Below, piece by piece: positions 43,551 to 54,586 of a stretch of DNA of 64,000 bases (within the stretch, counting starts at the first letter, position 1; every line of letters begins with the position of its first letter). The translations under genes were made by a program, and so were the position numbers. Source of the DNA: Schistocerca nitens (lineage: Eukaryota > Arthropoda > Insecta > Orthoptera > Acrididae); NCBI RefSeq assembly GCF_023898315.1, contig NC_064614.1, forward strand, positions 504,014,109-504,078,108. The letters run 5' to 3'. The notes beneath the pieces are model-generated. The model was not told the origin of the DNA. It did not search any database and was given only the letters and a program-made list of their open reading frames with translations.

Positions 43551-44957
43551 CACCACTGTCCATTAAAATTGCTACACCAAGAAGAAATGCAGATGATAAA
43601 CGCGTATTCATTGGACAAATATATTATAGTAGAACTGACATGTGATTACATTTTCACGCAATTTGGGTGCATAGATCCTGAGAAGTCAGTACCCAGAACA
43701 ACCACCTCTGGCCGTAATAACGGCCTTGATACGCCTCGGCATTGAGTCAAACAGAGCTTAGATGGCGTGTGCAGGTACAGCTGCCCATGCAGCTTCAACA
43801 CGATACCACTGTTCATCAAGAGTAGACACTGGCGTATTGTGACGAGCCAGTTGCTCGGCCACCATTGACCAGACGTTTTCAATTGGTGAGAGATCTGGAG
43901 AATGTGCTGGCCAGGGCAACAGTAGAACATTTTCTGAATCCAGGAAGGCCCCTACAGGACCTGAAACATGTGGTTGTGCATTATCCTACTGAAATGTAGG
44001 GTTTCGCTGGGATCGAATGAAGGGTAGAGCCTCGGGTCGTAACACATCTGAAATGTAACGTCCACTGTTCAAAGTGCCGTCAATGCGAACAAGGGGTGAC
44101 CGAGTCGTGTAACCAATGGCACCCCTTACCATCACGCCGGGTGATACGCCAGTATGGCGATGGCGAATACACGCTTCCAATGTGCGTTGACCGCGATGTC
44201 GCCAAACACTGATGCGACCATCTTGATGCTGTAAACAGAACCTGGATTCATCCGAAAAAATGACGTTTTGCCATTCGTGTACCCAGGTTCGTCGTTCAGT
44301 ACACCATCGCAGGCGTTCCTCTCTGTGATGCAGCGTCAAGGATAACCGCAGTCGTGGTCTCCGAGCTGACAGTCCATGCTGCTGCAAACGTAGTCGAACT
44401 TTTCGTGGATATCGTTGTTGTCTTGCAAATGTCCCCATCTGTTCACCCAGGGATCGAGACGTGGCTGCACGATTCGTTACAGCCATGCGAATAAAATGCT
44501 TGCCATCTCGAATGTTAGTGATACGAGGCCTTTGGGGTCCAGCACGGTGTTCTGTATTACCCTCTTGAACCCACCGATTCCATATTCTGCTAACAGTCAT
44601 TGGATATCGACAAACGTGAGCAGCAATGTCGCGATACGATAAATCGCAATCGCGATAGGCTACAATCCGACCTTTATCAAAGTCGGAAACGTGATGGTAC
44701 CCATTTCTCCTTCTTACAAGAGGCATCACAACAACGTTTCACCAGGCAACGCCGGTCAACTGCTGTTTGTGTATGAGAAACCGGTTGGAAACTTTCCTCA
44801 TGTCAGCACGCTGTAGGTGTCGCCACCGGTGCCAACCTTGTGTGAATGCTCTGAAAAGCTAATCATTTGCATATCACAGCATCTTCTTCCAGTCGGTTAA
44901 ATTTCGCGTCTGTAGCACGTCGTCTTCTTGGTGTAGCAATTTTAATGGCCAGTAGTG
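43551..44957 (-). mobile_element. Tc1-like element, family I, copy C (best preserved)
   Basis: TA at 43549-43550 and 44958-44959. Ends CACCACTGTCCATTAAAATT and, from the right, CACTACTGGCCATTAAAATT. It is 1407 bp and shows no large deletion, so it gives the full layout of the family. Confidence 0.96.
43687..44726 (-). pseudogene. Tc1 family I transposase, copy C, in-frame stops
   Basis: The frame starts at ATG 44726 (MPLVRRRNGYHHVSDFDKGR) and ends at TGA (43687-43689). Domains: helix-turn-helix with DIAAHVCRYPMTVSRIWNRW (about residues 30-55), a basic linker with GPQRPRI, second helix-turn-helix through FARQQRYPRKVRLRLQQHG, VIFSDESRFCLQHQDGR (first Asp), GVMVRGAIGYTTR, then PTFQ-stop-DNAQPHVSG with a TAG where the family has Gln beside the second catalytic Asp, PWPAHSPDLSPIENVWSMV (Glu, 34 residues from the Asp), and a second stop in the C-terminal AVPAHAI region. 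About 346 codons. Only point changes separate it from an open frame, so it is the youngest of the three copies. Confidence 0.92.
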
Positions 44958-44959
44958 TA

Positions 44960-45864
44960 ATTATAGCTATTACAGATGTATGTGTTTAGGTTTGTTAGTA
45001 ATTCCAAGTTCATATGGCAAGAGCAAGTCGTTAATGCTTACTTACCCCTGGGCAGCAATTCAGATGTTGAAGTGCGGACGCGTGGACGCAAAACGGTAAG
45101 TCTATCGTGACAGGCATACTCCACATAGTGGTGCAGTTACGGCCGTGAAGAAAACTTCAGGTCGTAAGGGTTGTGGCGTGTTCGTAGGAAGACCGTTGAT
45201 GTAGAGAAGAAACAGCCAACACACTGATGCGTGTATATTAAGGTACCACATATAAAAATGTCAGCACTTAAACCAGTTATGCAGTGTATGCTTTCGTTAC
45301 GGCGCGAAGTACCCCCAACAACTCCAAGCGGCATTGAATTACGCGATCGGCAGTGGCCGTAATGTTTTGACTCAGCAATGTGTGTACGACTACTTTTCAT
45401 GTATTGGGAACCGTTTTGTTCAGCAGATAAAATGGGATGTGCGAGATGTCACGTGCAGAAGTTGTTTCCAGAGCTTGCTATTCGCTTTGCAGATGGATCA
45501 TAAGTGAAGCATAAGTGTTAAAATAGGAGTTGTTTTTCTCCTGAACAACGACAGCTGTGTCTTCACTGTAATATACAGTTGATTATAATAGAAATATATT
45601 TATGGCTTGGCAAACACTCAGCACCCTATCGCACATAGTCACCAAATAAATTACACTATGCTGCATCTTCAAACATTTACAAAGATGCTTTGTGACAGTA
45701 AGGCGATATTTAATATTTAATGTATCTTTTTATTCTGATTTAAAATTGGATCTTAGTTTTCTGTATCAGGTCACTTTTTTGTACAAAACACGTCTGAAGT
45801 TTCATCTGAAATCACGTTTTGCTTCTAGAAGGTGTTTTTTGTAACTGAATTAAAAATAAATTAT
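44960..45864. other. no recognised feature
   Basis: AT-rich spacer. The minus-strand frame 45137-45400 (87 codons) has no signature. Confidence 0.3.
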
Positions 45865-46329
45865 TTATTTTGTAACCTCGTGTAGATTCACTATCATTAG
45901 ATTAATTCGTGTACCTTCAGTTAAAATGTTAATAATTACTACAATAATACAGCACATGTATGAAAATTTAATTTCTTTTCGCTGGTTTCTCGGCATCAAG
46001 TTTTTCCTAGTGGGGGGGGGGGACATTCCTTTGTTTGATAGATTCTCTTCACTAGTGCCATCCGTCTGTAGCACAAAACAGCTATCAGCCATGATGTTTG
46101 CATTCCACCTTCCCTTGTATCTCTTTCCCATCTCATTGATGACCTGGTAGAACTGTTCTCCTTGTTCTTCACTGATTTTTCCAAGGTTTGCCGGAAAATA
46201 AATCGATATGTGAATGTAGTACAGTGACCCGGGGTGAGTGGGGCCGCTGTGGAGTAGAAGTGGTGGATTGGCGGTTTGTGGAAGCTGTGGTGGTGCTGGC
46301 CAGGGGTCACCAGCAAACCTCTGCTGCAA
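45865..46329 (-). pseudogene. remnant of a repeated insect protein, function unknown
   Basis: The 154-codon minus-strand frame contains FPANLGKISEEQGEQFYQVI and NEMGKRYKGRWNANIMADSC near 46200-46080. This matches a pattern (F.NLG.(I/V)SEE(Q/H)GE.FHQDI...M..RY.G.W....M.DYCW) that I have seen repeatedly in insect repeat-derived proteins; I do not know its function. The first about 45 residues are Pro-rich and not part of the pattern. It could be a fragment of a mobile-element protein or of a multi-copy gene. Confidence 0.4.
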
Positions 46330-46598
46330 GAAACAAAACTTTTTTCGTCTCTGCTTACAATCTCGGAGTGCTGCGACGTCCTTGATTTCCCCCCTGCAGC
46401 CGTGTGGTCCACCAGTGACGCCGAAGACGTTTGAAGGCCGCGACGGTGGGATGGCCGTTTGACGCCCACGTGCTGCTTTGCTGACGCTGTTTATCTCAGT
46501 CAGCAGCGCGTGCCTGATTTAGCACTACGTGACCCTCACTGAGCATTACCAGCGTCACGTACGTCCGCTGAAGCCCTGTAGGCCGCCACAGCTAGTGG
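46330..46598. promoter_or_regulatory. GC-rich tract, left part
   Basis: GC-rich sequence runs up to the hAT-like target duplication at 46599 and resumes right of it at 48443-48720. No repeat is recognised. If the hAT-like element and one duplicate are removed the two parts join into one tract. Confidence 0.3.
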
Positions 46599-46606
46599 GT
46601 TTAAGA

Positions 46607-48434
46607 TAGAGATGGAAAAACTCGTTCATCCTTGGGAACTAGTTCACTACTGTGAATCTTCAGGTTTTCGCGGCGCAAAGACTGCTCCATTAGGTTTCGG
46701 GAATGCAGCCGCATAAATTCTGCAGAATTTATGCGGCTGCATTCCCGAAACCTAATGGAGTAGTTCACTACTGATCGTTCTTTTTTGGGAACCGTTCATC
46801 TTTACTCGTTCACCGTGTATTTGTGCTTGGTATATGGTTCTTATGAAAAACTGAAAACTAGTAGTGTAGGTGACTGAAGGATGGAGGGCACCACTTGCCT
46901 CCCCCTGGAGTATGGAGTTCTTATTCATTACAGAATTCTTACACACTTTTAGAAGTAATTTGTGTGATTCTGCAGAACCTCTCGCTTAGCCAACTGTAGC
47001 GTTGTGTGGCTGATCGCAGGGAAATAATATAGGGTGGTGCACGGAAAACCTACCCCGAGTACAGACTGCTCGCCAATTACGGACGATGTGTTACCAGTTA
47101 CGAGCAGATACAACAAACAGACAAACATGCAATAATTAGGCAGTGGAGAAATAAAAAGCTAATGCAAGCAACAATGGCGAAACAATCGATGATGATGATG
47201 ATGAGTAGACAGTTGGAGAAGAGAACATGAAAATCTCACGCGACGCGCATGGGCTATGGCACATATAGTCTTGTAAACCTGTTGGTGGCTGTTTCCCGAC
47301 CACAAGTGTCTTGTATAAAATTATTCTTTTCGACTTCCACTACATAGGTATGCTACGTTGTAAACAATAATCACCGTATCTATACTTCACGTTTTCTGTG
47401 AGTTCGTAGGCGAAGTAGACTTTATGGAAACATAAAATACAATGTGGTTTTCTCATCATACTTGCGTCACACGCTTAGTAAAAATTAGGTTTTTATGTTG
47501 CATTATTAAAGTTAATGCAGCAATAATAATTAAGTTCGCAGTAATACAGTTTTTGGTTTGAAAGCTCCTTCTGAACAAATGTTTTTGAGATAATAAGTAA
47601 ATACGATTTTATGGCAATCTATGTCTTTTCAAATGGAGAGGCACCGCTTTTGCTACTGAGCCAAAATGACCCACAACCCACTTCTTTTTTTTTTTTTTTT
47701 CCTCAAAGAAAGCAAACTAACAGGTAATGCAAATTGGAATCAACCAAACTTAAAAATAATTAGAGCCTTACTAAATGTAATGTTTTGTATATGAAAGATA
47801 CACGAAAATCGTTTTATATGAATTTTCTTACATTAAAAATTAAGCAAATTATTGAAAGTTAGTTGCTAAATAAAATCGATGAAACCAAAAAATATATGAA
47901 TAAGAAAAAAACTAGCCTTGTTATGTCTTCTGTTGTTCATCGATATAATGAAGTGAGCTGATATGCCCTTTTGTTACCTGAAAAGACGTACCTATTACAT
48001 ACAACGTGATTTTTATGTAATTTACGTAACTATAAAATACTTTTTGATTACCGGTCGTGGACGCTGAATAGTCAGACCCAAGTGGAAGAACAGTTTGGAA
48101 CACATGTAAAATGGGCGAGCGCAGTGAACGAAACGAACAACTGGATACTGAACTAACTAGGAGCAGTCGGCAGTGGAACTGAGACAGGTGGTCATGCGAA
48201 GAACGACGAGTGCGGCCGAGGGAGACCGAGACTGAGACGAGCACGCGACCGAGACTGGAACGAGAACTGCCGAAGTGACCAACTATGAACCGATCCCGGG
48301 AACTATAAGTAGACCGCCGCGACCGAAGTGAACTATGAACCGATCGTTCCTTGGAATTCGTTCCTCGGTCCTTTCGTTCATCTTGGTGAACCGTTCCTTT
48401 GCACCCGTTCGTTCGCGAACTATACCCATCTCTA
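46607..48434. mobile_element. non-autonomous hAT-like element
   Basis: An exact 8 bp duplication GTTTAAGA lies at 46599-46606 and 48435-48442. The ends are TAGAGATGG and CCATCTCTA, a 9 bp terminal inverted repeat of hAT style. Both subterminal regions are crowded with GTTC/GAAC motifs (CTCGTTCATCC, GGGAACCGTTCATC on the left; GAACCGATCGTTCC, CCCGTTCGTTCGCGAACTAT on the right). The 1.2 kb middle is AT-rich with no transposase frame. It must have been moved by a transposase supplied elsewhere. An insert sits at 46653-46760. Confidence 0.85.
46653..46760. mobile_element. 108 bp insert ending in a perfect 76 bp palindrome
   Basis: A 13 bp direct repeat TAGTTCACTACTG lies at 46640-46652 and 46761-46773. 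Between them are 32 bases (TGAATCTTCAGGTTTTCGCG and on) and then 46685-46722 and 46723-46760, two 38-base arms that are exact reverse complements meeting at CTGCAG. It has no coding potential. The flanking duplication implies a single insertion into the hAT-like element. Confidence 0.9.
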
Positions 48435-48442
48435 GTTTAAGA

Positions 48443-48720
48443 CTCACCCTGCTGCGGAGGGTGGCGGAAATACCGCTCTGGTTGCCAACCGCGGCCCCCC
48501 GAGGCAGAAGTTCGGTGCTGCTGTGGCGATTGCGCGATGTCTCCCCGTTGTGTGCCTAAGTCCATGGGGCGGACTCAGAATCTTGCTGTAGTCTGATGGA
48601 CGTAGCTGCCCAGACTGGTTTCGGCCTCTGGCCGGCCTATAGCGTGCTGGAAACGGGCGTGGGCTCGATGTCGTTAAGGGCGCTGTCAGACTGCGCATGA
48701 AACTGCCCACTTCCTTCACA
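48443..48720. promoter_or_regulatory. GC-rich tract, right part
   Basis: Continuation of the GC-rich tract on the right of the hAT-like element, for example GCGGAGGGTGGCGGAAATAC and CAACCGCGGCCCCCCGAGGC. No family signature in its short frames. Confidence 0.3.
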
Positions 48721-49275
48721 CACAGCTGCGATGGACCTGCTTTAATTCAGTAATCTAGCGCCGGCGTAACGGTAGAAAATGAAGCTTGACATTCGTGTAA
48801 CGTCCTAATTTCATTAAGCTCTGCAACATGTTTTAACCGTGCATTTATAATTCGGATGTTGTAGCCAAATAGGTGGCCCCTACTTCTTTAAATAAAACTT
48901 TAATGCTTTTTCCGCTGAATTAAGTGCACTTTCAAACAAATTCACTTTCATTAATTTTTTGATCTGCGCTACCACAAATATACCTTCTTAAGTTTCTCAT
49001 AAGACCCTTTTTGACCCGTATCTTACTTGGCTGTACAACTGATTTATTTATTATATTCTGTGAATCGGGATGGAGGATTTTTTCTTTGGGACCATTTAGT
49101 TTCCTTCCAGTGCTTGTGTTTTGCTCTGTCGGCCGTGAAGACGAAATAACACAATAAATCGCACACTGCTGACACGAATCTCAGAAACATACTTTATCAA
49201 GTCAATGCTGACATCATACGCCTCATTCCGCTCCAGACTGCTAGCCGTTCCAGACACTATCAACGCATGAGACTT
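48721..49275. other. no recognised feature
   Basis: AT-rich spacer before a SINE. Confidence 0.3.
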
Positions 49276-49285
49276 CGCACGGTGG

Positions 49286-49484
49286 TTCAAATTCAAATGG
49301 CTCTGAGCACTATGGGACTCAACTGCTGAGGTCATTAGTCCCCTAGAACTTAGAACTAGTTAAACCTACGTAACCTAAAGACATCACAAACATCCATGCC
49401 CGAGGCAGGATTCGAACCTGCGACCGTAGTGGTCTTGCGGTTCCAGACTGCAGCGCCTTTAACCGCACGGCCACTTCGGCCGGC
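49286..49484 (-). mobile_element. SINE family A
   Basis: Full-length reversed copy. Perfect 10 bp duplication CGCACGGTGG at 49276-49285 and 49485-49494. Confidence 0.95.
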
Positions 49485-49494
49485 CGCACGGTGG

Positions 49495-50150
49495 TCATCT
49501 GTTCTCTTTTGACTGAGCCTGCAGTAAGTTCAGATATGCTCGTTAGGACGTAGTTACTCCATGCAACTGACAGTGTGCAACACACTCATGGCTGCTAGAG
49601 TCACATCACTGCCTTGCGTGCTGCCCTTCTCCATTCTCTTCCCACTACATTAGAAGTGATGAGCACCTTCCCCACACATAAATCTGCAGGTACTCCACTC
49701 CATTCAACAGCTAGTGTAACTTTGTCCTTAACAGGATGCTGTCCCATAAGACCCTCACGCCCTTCTGGGAGGACGACGTCACTTAGTTTTGAAATTATTT
49801 CTTTCCGTGAACAACACATTGCTACACTGTTGCAACCTGCTGTGACGCATACGTTAGTGAACTATGTTGAGTCAGGAACTCACTGCCACAGTCATTTTGA
49901 TGCTACAAACTGAATGATTTCGTTATCGAGGGGTGTATATATATATGGTTTCTTCCATATGGTGTCACTAATTCTGGTACTATTAATGTAACATCATAAA
50001 GAAATAAATTATGTTATTTGTGGGGTTGTAATACAATTGAAAGTTTTCGTCAGTGCTAATTCATGGATGATTTGAACTGTCCTTTCAGAAGAACATCAGC
50101 GTAATAAATTGCCATCTTATATTCACAGGAAACGAAGTACGCTGTTGGAA
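49495..50150. other. no recognised feature
   Basis: The plus-strand frame 49614-49913 has no signature. A short TATATATA run is at 49938. The left end of the piggyBac element may be here but I could not place a terminal repeat. Confidence 0.3.
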
Positions 50151-50199
50151 CTTTTGGACATTTTAGAAATAAACGACGATGAAATACCAAATAGTGGTG

Positions 50200-51684
50200 T
50201 GTATGTATGTTACACCCTCCTCTAAATTCACCTGATGACGTAACAGATGAAGATACGAGTGCTGAAGAAAATCCAAGTGTAGGTAAACCACCAGCAAGTC
50301 AACTCAATGCTACCATGCTTTGTGGTTCGGACATTTCTGCCTATCGTAATGTTATGAATACAACACAAACAAGAAATATAATTGGAAAAGTGGAGAAATA
50401 GTTAAGCAACACCTGAGTGACTTCTAATGTGCACAGTTGATATGAAGGAAGGGAAAACACCGCTTGACTAGTTCCAACAGTTTTTTAATAATGAAGTGCT
50501 TCAAATAATGGTCTCTTACACAAATCAGTATGCAGCCAAAAGGCATAGATTCCGTGACAGTACAGACTACGAGATGTTGGCATTTGTTGCAATACTTCTG
50601 CTAAGTGGTTATGTAACAGTACCATGCAGAAAAAATGTACTGTCGATCACCTCAAGACAGTTATAATAGCGATATAGAACATGCCAAGTACAGACATCGA
50701 TTAGACTTTATCTTTCCCAACATGCATGTAGGTGACAACGATAATTTACAGAAGTCAGACCATTTTGGGACTGCCCGTCCATTACTGTTTACGCTGAATG
50801 ATGGATTCAAACAATTTGCGTCTCATGTACGACACCATTCTGTCGGTGAACCGATGGCCCGCACTTTCGAAGTCATGGGTGGAAATAATTAATAAAAGGA
50901 AACCACTCCTATGCGGATTCAAATTCTGCTGTGGAGGCACTAGTGGTAGATATATTATTTGGGTCGAACCCTACCAAGGTACTGGTAACAGTAGGAAGGA
51001 TTATGAGACCAAAGATGTGGCCTACAGTGTGATAATGGCGTATGTGAACCAGTTGCTTCTACGCATTGCATATAGAATTTTCTTTGATATCCTCTTTACC
51101 AGTGTTGGAAGACTACGTGACATAATAGAGACGGTCGTGGAAGCAACTGGAACAATAAGAGAAAACAGGATTAGTTGTACTTCGTCATGTACAGAGAAAA
51201 CAATTAAGAAAAGAGAGCATCTTATGAAGTTTGATCCGACTCAGCATCAAAGATTTTCACTATCCGTTAGAAAGGCAATAAGTTGTTACTGTAGCCGCCA
51301 ACTTTGACAGAGTTATAAACGAAAAGGATTAGCGTACGTCAGCCTAACCTATTACAGTCCTACAATTCTCTTACGGAGGCATAGATCGAGCTGATCAAAT
51401 GTATCCTTGTATAGATGCTCTATAAGAGGAAAAAAGGCGTTTTATCACACGACTGCACATTTCATAGACATTGCAGAGTAAAATGTCTGGGGGCCTTACA
51501 AGAAGAATGAAAAAGCCCTAGCTCATCTGACATTTCGTCGTCGAATTATCACCGGAGTACTTGAAAGTAACAAAAGGGTGACTATCAACAGATGGCGGCA
51601 TAGTAAGAGGGCAAAACAAGATCGTCGGTTTGATGGAAGGGGACATTACTTTACTGAATTACCAAGGGACAAGAGAACAACAAA

Positions 51685-51720
<36 letters not shown>

Positions 51721-51730
51721 AAAGAAAGAA
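50200..51730 (+). pseudogene. piggyBac-like transposase remnant
   Basis: Pieces in order: an acidic N-terminal part (SPDDVTDEDTSAEENPSVGK) near 50230; the ALLLSGYV-like LLSGYVTVPCRKKMY near 50600; FIFPNMHVGDNDNLQKSDHF near 50710; RPLLFTLNDGFKQFASHVRH near 50780 followed by HSVGEPM, where the first catalytic Asp of the family (SIDE/SVDE) is Gly; GFKFCCGGTSGRYIIWVEPY and QGTG near 50920; RIFFDILFTSVGRLRDI near 51070 keeping the second Asp; ATGTIRENRI near 51150; and YGGIDRADQMYP near 51375 keeping the third Asp in another frame. A basic C-terminus ends near 51680. Stops and frameshifts interrupt it, so it is dead. TTAA ends were not found. Confidence 0.85.
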
Positions 51731-51738
51731 AGAAAAAA
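51684..51738 (+). repeat. (AAAG)n microsatellite
   Basis: About a dozen AAAG units with one slip at 51721, just after the last piggyBac-like codons. Confidence 0.95.
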
Positions 51739-53235
51739 TAGTTGAAACGTCGAAATTGCCACAAAAATATTACTACAATGTACTTAAAATGTGAATAACG
51801 GCTTCATATTGTTGCTTTATCTTGCATAAAATGTTTTAACATTGTTTTGTTTATTTAGTCCATTTATTAGTTGTTTTAACCCCAAAACTCTAATTTATTT
51901 ACGTTTATTTGAAAATAATGGTACCTAAACAAGTTAACGGTTCTAACACGATAGATGTACTTACCATGCAGCACTTCCTGATAGTTACGACTGCGGCCGA
52001 AAGTTGTCAGCGTCTAACGCACGTAAGTCATATGCAGTCAAAACAGTACATTTTAGAAACAAAACTGTGCCTTCTCTGAGTATCACATATTCTGTTAATT
52101 ATCGTTGATTTAACATGTCTAATTATTAGTGTGAATGATGGTGTGAGCGCAAATTAATATCTGTTAACTGAGTAAATGGTCGCGTGGGAATTGCATTAGC
52201 ACAAAGAGAGTGAATCATACTCTCAGGTGAAATTTGTGCAGTTGCCCAGTTTATGGGACCAGGGAAACAAGAAACATTTTACGATAGTTCAGCTATTTTA
52301 AGAAGGGATTATTTTGATATTGGTGGGTTTTATAAATTGGTTATTTTAATAAATTGCTCAAAACAGCTATCATGTTGCGATTGCTTTCTAATAAAATATG
52401 CGGTATTGCGCGGTTTAATACCGATATCGGATTGATTGTGATGTACACCAGCCAATCAGGAGACAGTACATTCGAGCGTATTTTGTGTGATAAAGAATTG
52501 CTTTTTGAAGTCTAAAGTGAAGTTCGGATCCCAGCCTTCATCATGTTTGGAAGCATTTATAAGAACTCTGAACAGATGTGGTGACTTGTTACTAAATTTC
52601 GCATGGCATATTGTGCAAGTCTAGATCAGTAACTAAACGTTCAAAGGGATCGAGTTGTGGAATATTTGAGTGAGAATTCTGTCACAGACAACGCGTTTCG
52701 TAATCTTTTTGATAACATGTTCGCTTACGTAACATAAGCTGGCTATTAAAATTGACTGTTACTGCGTGTGAGTGTCAGTTACTTAAGATAAGCAAGGGTT
52801 TGGTGGTGTTACATCACGCAGGTAACAATACATTGAAATTTTCCCTCACAAACTGTTTATTGTTTAATAGCTCTTATAACCTGATACCAGAAAGGATTTG
52901 ATGCAACCTGTGGAGACGTGTAGTGCAGCTAGTTTCCTCTATAGTTTTCCCTACCAAAGCATAACGCATTTTCTGACAGGTCAAGCGTGTGGACAGGAGT
53001 TCAGAAGAAGGAAACACCGGAAAGCGAGTGGACATTTTTGAGTGGACATTTTCTGCAGGAGGGACGTTAACTGTGCCCTTGCAGCTACAAATACTACTGA
53101 CAGAGTACTTTTATTATATTAACGGATCAGCATACTTCACTGATAAGCTAATAGTCTTCCTTCGTTTGGTAGATGTGTTGAAATTTTTAATGAGTATAGT
53201 AATTATCCGACAAGCTGATTATACCAAGATAAACC
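51739..53235. other. no recognised feature
   Basis: About 1.5 kb, AT-rich, with no SINE head or transposase motif. The 85-codon frame at 52989-53246 has a hydrophobic end but no signature. Confidence 0.3.
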
Positions 53236-53303
53236 ACGCGGTCTGAGACGCCTTGCCACAGCTGCGCGGCTCACCCTGTCCGAGTTTCGAGTCCTCCCTC
53301 GGG

Positions 53304-53347
<44 letters not shown>

Positions 53348-53450
53348 TTGTCCTTAGCCTAAGCGTAAGCCAGATTAAGTAGTGTGTAAGCCTCGGGACC
53401 GGCGGCATCAGCAGTTTGGTCCCATAGGAACTTACCACAAATTTCCAAAT
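53236..53450 (+). mobile_element. tRNA-derived SINE, family F, with GT expansion
   Basis: The head CGCGGTCTGAGACGCCTTGC is followed by a B-box-like GAGTTTCGAGTCC, TCCCTCGGGCATG, a long GT run, TTGTCCTTAGCC, GATTAAGTAGTGTGTAAGCC and CAGTTTGGTCCCATAGGAAC, TTACCACAAATTTCC. The tail differs from family A. No duplication was identified, so the limits are approximate. Confidence 0.75.
53304..53346 (+). repeat. (GT)n run inside the SINE
   Basis: A pure GT run of about 20 units lies where other SINEs here have a short TGTGTGTG linker after GGGCATG. The minus-strand frame through it is an artefact. Confidence 0.95.
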
Positions 53451-53609
53451 GTGCACCAATATAGCTGATCTTCATTTCATTACCAAACACCTTCAGCCAC
53501 GGTGTTATGTCGTCGGCCTCAAGGCCCTGCTTTCTACAACGAAATTGTACATGTTTACATACAACCCTCTTAAGAGGGAACTGTATGTTGTTTTTCTGAT
53601 TACATGAAA

Positions 53610-53798
53610 CCATATGGTTCAAATGGCTCTAAGCACTATGGAACTTAACATCTGAGGTCATCAGTCCCCTAGACTTAGAACTACTTAAACCTAATTAACC
53701 TAAAGACATCACACACATCAATGCCCTAGGCAGGATTTGAACCTGCGATCGTCGCAGCAGCGCGGTTCCGGACTGAAGCGCCTAGAACCGCTCGGCCA
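53610..53798 (-). mobile_element. SINE family A
   Basis: Reversed copy lacking the last few head bases (ends CTCGGCCA). Duplication TACATGAAA at 53601-53609 and 53799-53807. Confidence 0.93.
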
Positions 53799-53807
53799 TA
53801 CATGAAA

Positions 53808-54529
53808 ACCTACAATATTTATCACTTGTTAACCAAATAAAGTCCACTTCCCACCGCGAAGTTTTCTATGTGCTAGCTGATATTTCAGTTCCGTTATACA
53901 TTCAAGGATTACTGCACTCTCCAGCGTCCTCCCTCTCAACTAGAAGTCGTATATTATTTTCCCGTTCCGAGTTCTCAGACTAGGAAACATCCCCGTCTGT
54001 CGAAGCGACATAAAGAGCGCAGTTTCAGAGTGCGCTCGCTCACGATTGACAGCAGCGCCAGAAGGAAAGCCGGCAGTGTAGACCAACTCTGCCTTCCCGA
54101 GAAAAAGTCTGCAGATAAACGGTCTCCTGGTAACTGATGAGGCTGCCATGGGCACTGGGAAAGTGGCAGGAGGGAGGCGGCGGGTAGCGGAGGAAAGGCT
54201 GCGGGCCAATGGAAGTTCCGCCGAAAAGCGTGCGGGAAACCCGGATACCGGTCTCCCAGAGCTATACATTCGCCCGGTTTCATATCGTCAAACAGAAATA
54301 AATACATAGATGCGTCCGACAACACTATCCATCACCGAATACCCGCACGAGGAATAATCAGTTACTTTTCCACATTAAGACACTGACTACTGTTTGCGCT
54401 TTCCACTGCACTGCAGTGTATATCACGCTAAACCTGAACTTGTGACCGGAAGGGTGACGGTGCGTTTTGATAGTACGTGAAATCCATCGGTCCCATCACA
54501 TCTTGCCGTGGTTTTTCAGTGAGGTGAAG
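53808..54529. other. moderately GC-rich, unassigned
   Basis: Two overlapping minus-strand frames (53940-54269 and 53975-54325) exist in a GC-richer patch, but neither has a recognisable pattern and each is the shadow of the other. No repeat signature. Confidence 0.3.
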
Positions 54530-54586
54530 TACACAGAAGCGCCAAAGAAACTGCTATAAGCATGCGTATCCAAACACAGAGATATA

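Noticed and set aside
48335..48719. Open frames of 74 and 91 codons on opposite strands
   Set aside because: They straddle the hAT-like element end and its flank, so cannot be a conserved gene.
53940..54325. Two overlapping minus-strand frames (109 and 116 codons)
   Set aside because: No recognisable motif; each shadows the other.
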